This document shows, one piece after another, positions 47,101 through 64,000 of a DNA stretch of 64,000 nucleotides (within the stretch, counting starts at the first letter, position 1; every line of letters starts with the position of its first letter). Origin of the DNA: Galbula dea (lineage: Eukaryota; Chordata; Aves; Piciformes; Galbulidae); the NCBI GenBank assembly GCA_013399015.1, contig VWZX01004911.1:283553-347552 (forward strand), written 5' to 3'. The notes beneath the pieces are model-generated. The model was not told where the DNA came from and did no database searches. It saw only the letters and a list, made by a program, of their open reading frames with translations. The position numbers and the translations under genes are program-made.

Positions 47101-49014
47101 CACACTTCCATGTCTGAAATCCCAGCCATGCTCCCACTGGGGAGAGCAGAGCAGGGGCACATCTGCCCAGCAAGCACCTTGTCAGCTGTAGGTGTTAGGG
47201 CTGCACTGGCCAAACTGGATGTGGTTAATCTCCCTGGTCTCAGCTGAGGAGCTCCTGCTGCTCTGGGTACCCCCTCCAGTGCCCCTGGGTACCCCCAGAA
47301 TGGCATCAGCACATGGACAAATGATGCTGGCGTGGGGCAAGGAGCTGGGTTTCTGCCCCAGGCTTGCAGGCAGCAGGAGGGAATCTACAGGAGGGGTTTG
47401 GCAGGAGGAGTTTGGGAGGAGTTTTGAAGACAGGAGGAATATTTCAGGCAGTAAGTGGGAAATGGTGCCTGGGAATGAGCCCTGCCACTGATCCTGCCCT
47501 GTGGATGCTTTCTTGCTGTGCTATGAGATATTTAAAGCCATGAATTTCCAGCTTTGGGAGAGCCCTGGGGTTTGTTTTGCTGTTGTCCCAGGAGAAGCCT
47601 CTGCTGCCTCCAGTGTCCCCAGGGAACACAGAGATGGCTTTGTGTGAGCGAGGGGACCCCAATGACCCTGACCCTTCCACAGAGGCCCCAGCAGCTCCTG
47701 GCTTGGATTCAGGCTGGATGCTGAGCTGGGAGGCTCCCAGTGGGATCTGTGGTAATAAGCTTGGCCTCACACTCCATCTAAGTGATTATTTTTCACTTTC
47801 AAGCCTTGGTGAGCAATTATGGTTGTGTGCATGCTGACGTGCCCAGCATCTCCTGGCCTCCCTCAGTCTCCTCTGCAAGGCATGAGGAAACTTAAATGGA
47901 TGAAAGTAGTGGGTGAAAAGCTGGGGATGAGCTGGCAATGTGAGCTCACAGCCCAGAAGCCAGCTGTGTCCTGGGCTCATCCCCAGCAGCGTGGCCAGCA
48001 GGGCAGGGATTACTAACCCTGTGGGGCTTTCAGCCATGTCTCTGCAGCATCTCAGTACCATGGCCCAAGAAGCAAAGGGAAACCCCTGGAGAAACCCCTA
48101 GGGGTGGCTGAACAGCTGGTGAGGATGTTCAAGGGCCAGATCCTGAACTGCTCATGCAAGCCAAGACCTGCTGGTACTGGAGGACACAAGATGTGCTGGA
48201 GCATGGATGCAGCATGGAAAGGCTCAGGGTGTATAGCAGAGGCCAGAGTTGCTGGGACACCAATATCTTTTATTAGCCTCACCAGAAAAGCCACAGAAGC
48301 TGCTGAAGGCTGATGGGTGCTACTCTCAGGGCCAAATCCTGCTTCACTGGTCAAGTGGTCCTGAGCTGTGTGGTTGCATGGAGTAGCTTTGCTCAGCTAG
48401 TGATGCCAGGATCTCCTGAGATGGGGAGCTGGGGGTCTTGCACCCCTCCCTGGCACTGGGGATGCTCTCATCGCTCCAGAGTGCCTGGCCAGGACAGCTG
48501 GGACCCTGCAGCCTCCCTTCCCCCTCTTCCACCACAACTGGTTGGCAAAAGTGATTTGATTTTTCTTTTTCTCCAGCAAAACCCAAAAATAGACTGATGA
48601 GAAGCTGCTGGGGCTGGGTTGCCATTAGCATACAGAATGGGGCTATTTATCTTCCCTGCAGCTGGTTTCTCCTCCAGCCTTTGGAAACCTAGCAGGGGGA
48701 GGCAGGGCTGGGTGCTGATGCATGGGGACAGCCCCCCCCAACCATCCCTCTCACTCCCTCTTGTCCTTGTGCTCCTTAGCCTCTCCCAAGGTTCCCCATT
48801 AGAGCTGGGCATGGATCTCATGGGGACTCTGCAGAGTGGCAGCAAATTAGTCCTGATATCCTCAGTGTGGATGGCTGAGAGACACCTGCCCAGTGCTGCT
48901 GGCTGGGGAAACTGAGCAGGAGCCCCTGGGACATTTTCAGGTCCCCTGGGAGGAGGATGGATGGTGCAGGCAGAGGACCTGGGCCTCTGTCCCTCATCAT
49001 GATGAGATGTCCTG

Positions 49015-49230
49015 GAGCAGGATGGAGAAACCTGTTTGCTGTGAGGGTGTTGGAGCCCTGGCCCAGGCTGCCCAGAGAGGCTGTGGAGTCTCCTTGTGCG
49101 GAGAGATTGCCAAGGCAGCTGGAGGTGACCCTGGGCAAGCTGCTGTGGGTGCCCCTGCTGGAGCAGGGGGGTTGGACTGGATGATCTCCAGAAGTTCCTT
49201 CCCACCCCCTCCACGCTGGATTCTGGGGTG
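49015..49230 (+). mobile_element. CR1 3' fragment, second subfamily
   Basis: CCTGTTTGCTGTGAGGGTGT, GGCTGCCCAGAGAGGCTGTG, TGGACTGGATGATCTCCAGA. Upstream of PRPF6. Confidence 0.9.
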
Positions 49231-49277
49231 CTGTCCGTGTGTATCTGCCATGTGCATGTCCAGGTGTGTGCCTGCAC

Positions 49278-49300
49278 ACTGTATGCACACACACACACCT
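49278..49300. repeat. short (CA)n microsatellite
   Basis: TGCACACTGTATGCACACAC ACACACC upstream of PRPF6. Confidence 0.75.
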
Positions 49301-49387
49301 GTGCTCACTCCCCTACACACAGGTGTTCTGTGCTCACATCACCCCTTCCAAAAGGCATCCCAAAACCCTGTGGATGTGGCGCTTGGT

Positions 49388-49470
49388 CGCACGGCTTAGC
49401 TCTATAGCGGCGATGAGCTGAGGGTTGCACTCGATGACCTTAGAGGTCTTTTCCAACCGTAAAGATGCTG
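49388..49470 (+). mobile_element. CR1 terminal 80 bp at PRPF6 promoter
   Basis: GGTTGCACTCGATGACCTTA, then GAGGTCTTTTCCAACC, the extreme 3' end of CR1. It retains several CpGs and ends about 210 bp before the PRPF6 ATG. Confidence 0.85.
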
Positions 49471-49484
49471 GGGTTCTGCTCTCT

Positions 49485-63380
<13,896 letters not shown>

Positions 63381-64000
63381 GTATGTCCAGCTGGGTGCTT
63401 GGGTTCTGTTCTCCTTTTAACTGGGGGAAGTTGAACTGGAGCCTGGGAAAGGGATCCCTTCCATCCCAAACCAGTCTGATTCTATGAAATAACCTTTTCT
63501 CTCATCAGTGAAAGTAGGTGTGATCCCCACCACACCTGCCTGTGTTGGGGCAGTGCCTCTCAGGAGGTGACTGGATTGTAGCCTGGTCTTTTTACTAAGC
63601 AGAAATATGCTGTTGGGATGGATTGTTTACTGGTTCTGCTGTGGATTTGTGTGTGACATCCACAGAGATTGAGTGTCTGCTTAAAGGAACTGGGGCTTGA
63701 GTTTCAAAGCATAAACACTAGATCTCAAGAGTTAATGTAACACTGGATAAGGGAGTGGTAAACCTCTCACAAGATTTCCCAGGCTTCCTTTGCTGTAGGG
63801 AAGTAGTTTGAACATGCATTGAAGCTAAATGAGATTTCAGCCTGAGAAATGTCCACTTCACTGGCCTTGAATTGGGCTTACAGCAGTAGGAGGCATATGC
63901 TGTGGTGCTTAGTTCTGCCTCTGAAACAAAGTAAAAGTGAAGTGCAAACAGGAGAGGCTTTAGGATGCTTTACTAATGTTTCAAGCTGGTCTGTGTGTGC

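Larger units (their letters stand above)
41616..49384. other. intergenic, SAMD10 to PRPF6
   Basis: No supported gene. Holds CR1 fragments, the hexamer array, the right arm of the inverted repeat and AT-rich blocks (for example 42840-43030 and 46905-47100). Confidence 0.6.

Overview
This window is vertebrate nuclear DNA, almost certainly from a bird. It holds three split genes with GT-AG introns and no bacterial-type operons. The gene order is the conserved ZNF512B - SAMD10 - PRPF6 block (human 20q13.33). About 22 fragments of avian-type CR1 LINEs are recognisable; added up by eye they cover roughly a tenth of the window. That load is compatible with a CR1-rich lineage such as Piciformes, but the species cannot be fixed from the sequence alone.

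Layout. (1) 1-20.3 kb, minus strand: ZNF512B, read right to left. A CpG-island promoter and a probable non-coding exon 1 lie at 20.1-20.5 kb, the start codon is at 15838, and twelve coding exons run down to 1972. The last coding exons (about the C-terminal quarter of the protein) lie off the left edge. (2) 20.3-28.8 kb: intergenic, with a degenerate minisatellite, CR1 copies, an AT-rich island and one AT-rich, homeodomain-site-rich stretch that may be a regulatory element. (3) 28.9-41.3 kb, minus strand: SAMD10. Four exons are secure (30202-35899), including a 23-nt terminal coding exon after an intron that carries a 20-bp minisatellite. Two candidate first exons (38.1 and 41.2 kb) have the correct splice phase. 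(4) 41.3-49.4 kb: intergenic, with minisatellites, CR1 fragments and an inverted pair of about 60-bp repeats. (5) 49.5-64 kb, plus strand: PRPF6, with a CpG-rich promoter carrying ETS-like and CTCF-like sites, start codon at 49679, and exons 1-12 up to 63380. The rest runs off the right edge.

All exon boundaries were derived by hand from reading frame, splice sites and agreement with the remembered human orthologues. Phases join without a break across every intron except at SAMD10 exon 1, where two alternatives exist. The three genes do not form a pathway: ZNF512B is a chromatin-associated zinc-finger protein, SAMD10 a small SAM-domain protein, and PRPF6 the U4/U6.U5 tri-snRNP bridging factor. 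The main points for follow-up are the absence in this ZNF512B of the long SK/TK-P repeat found in human, the SAMD10 promoter choice and short last exon, a perfect 16-bp hairpin in PRPF6 intron 4, a nearly intact CR1 tail hard against a PRPF6 splice donor, and several promoter-flanking minisatellites. I see no wholly new biological system.
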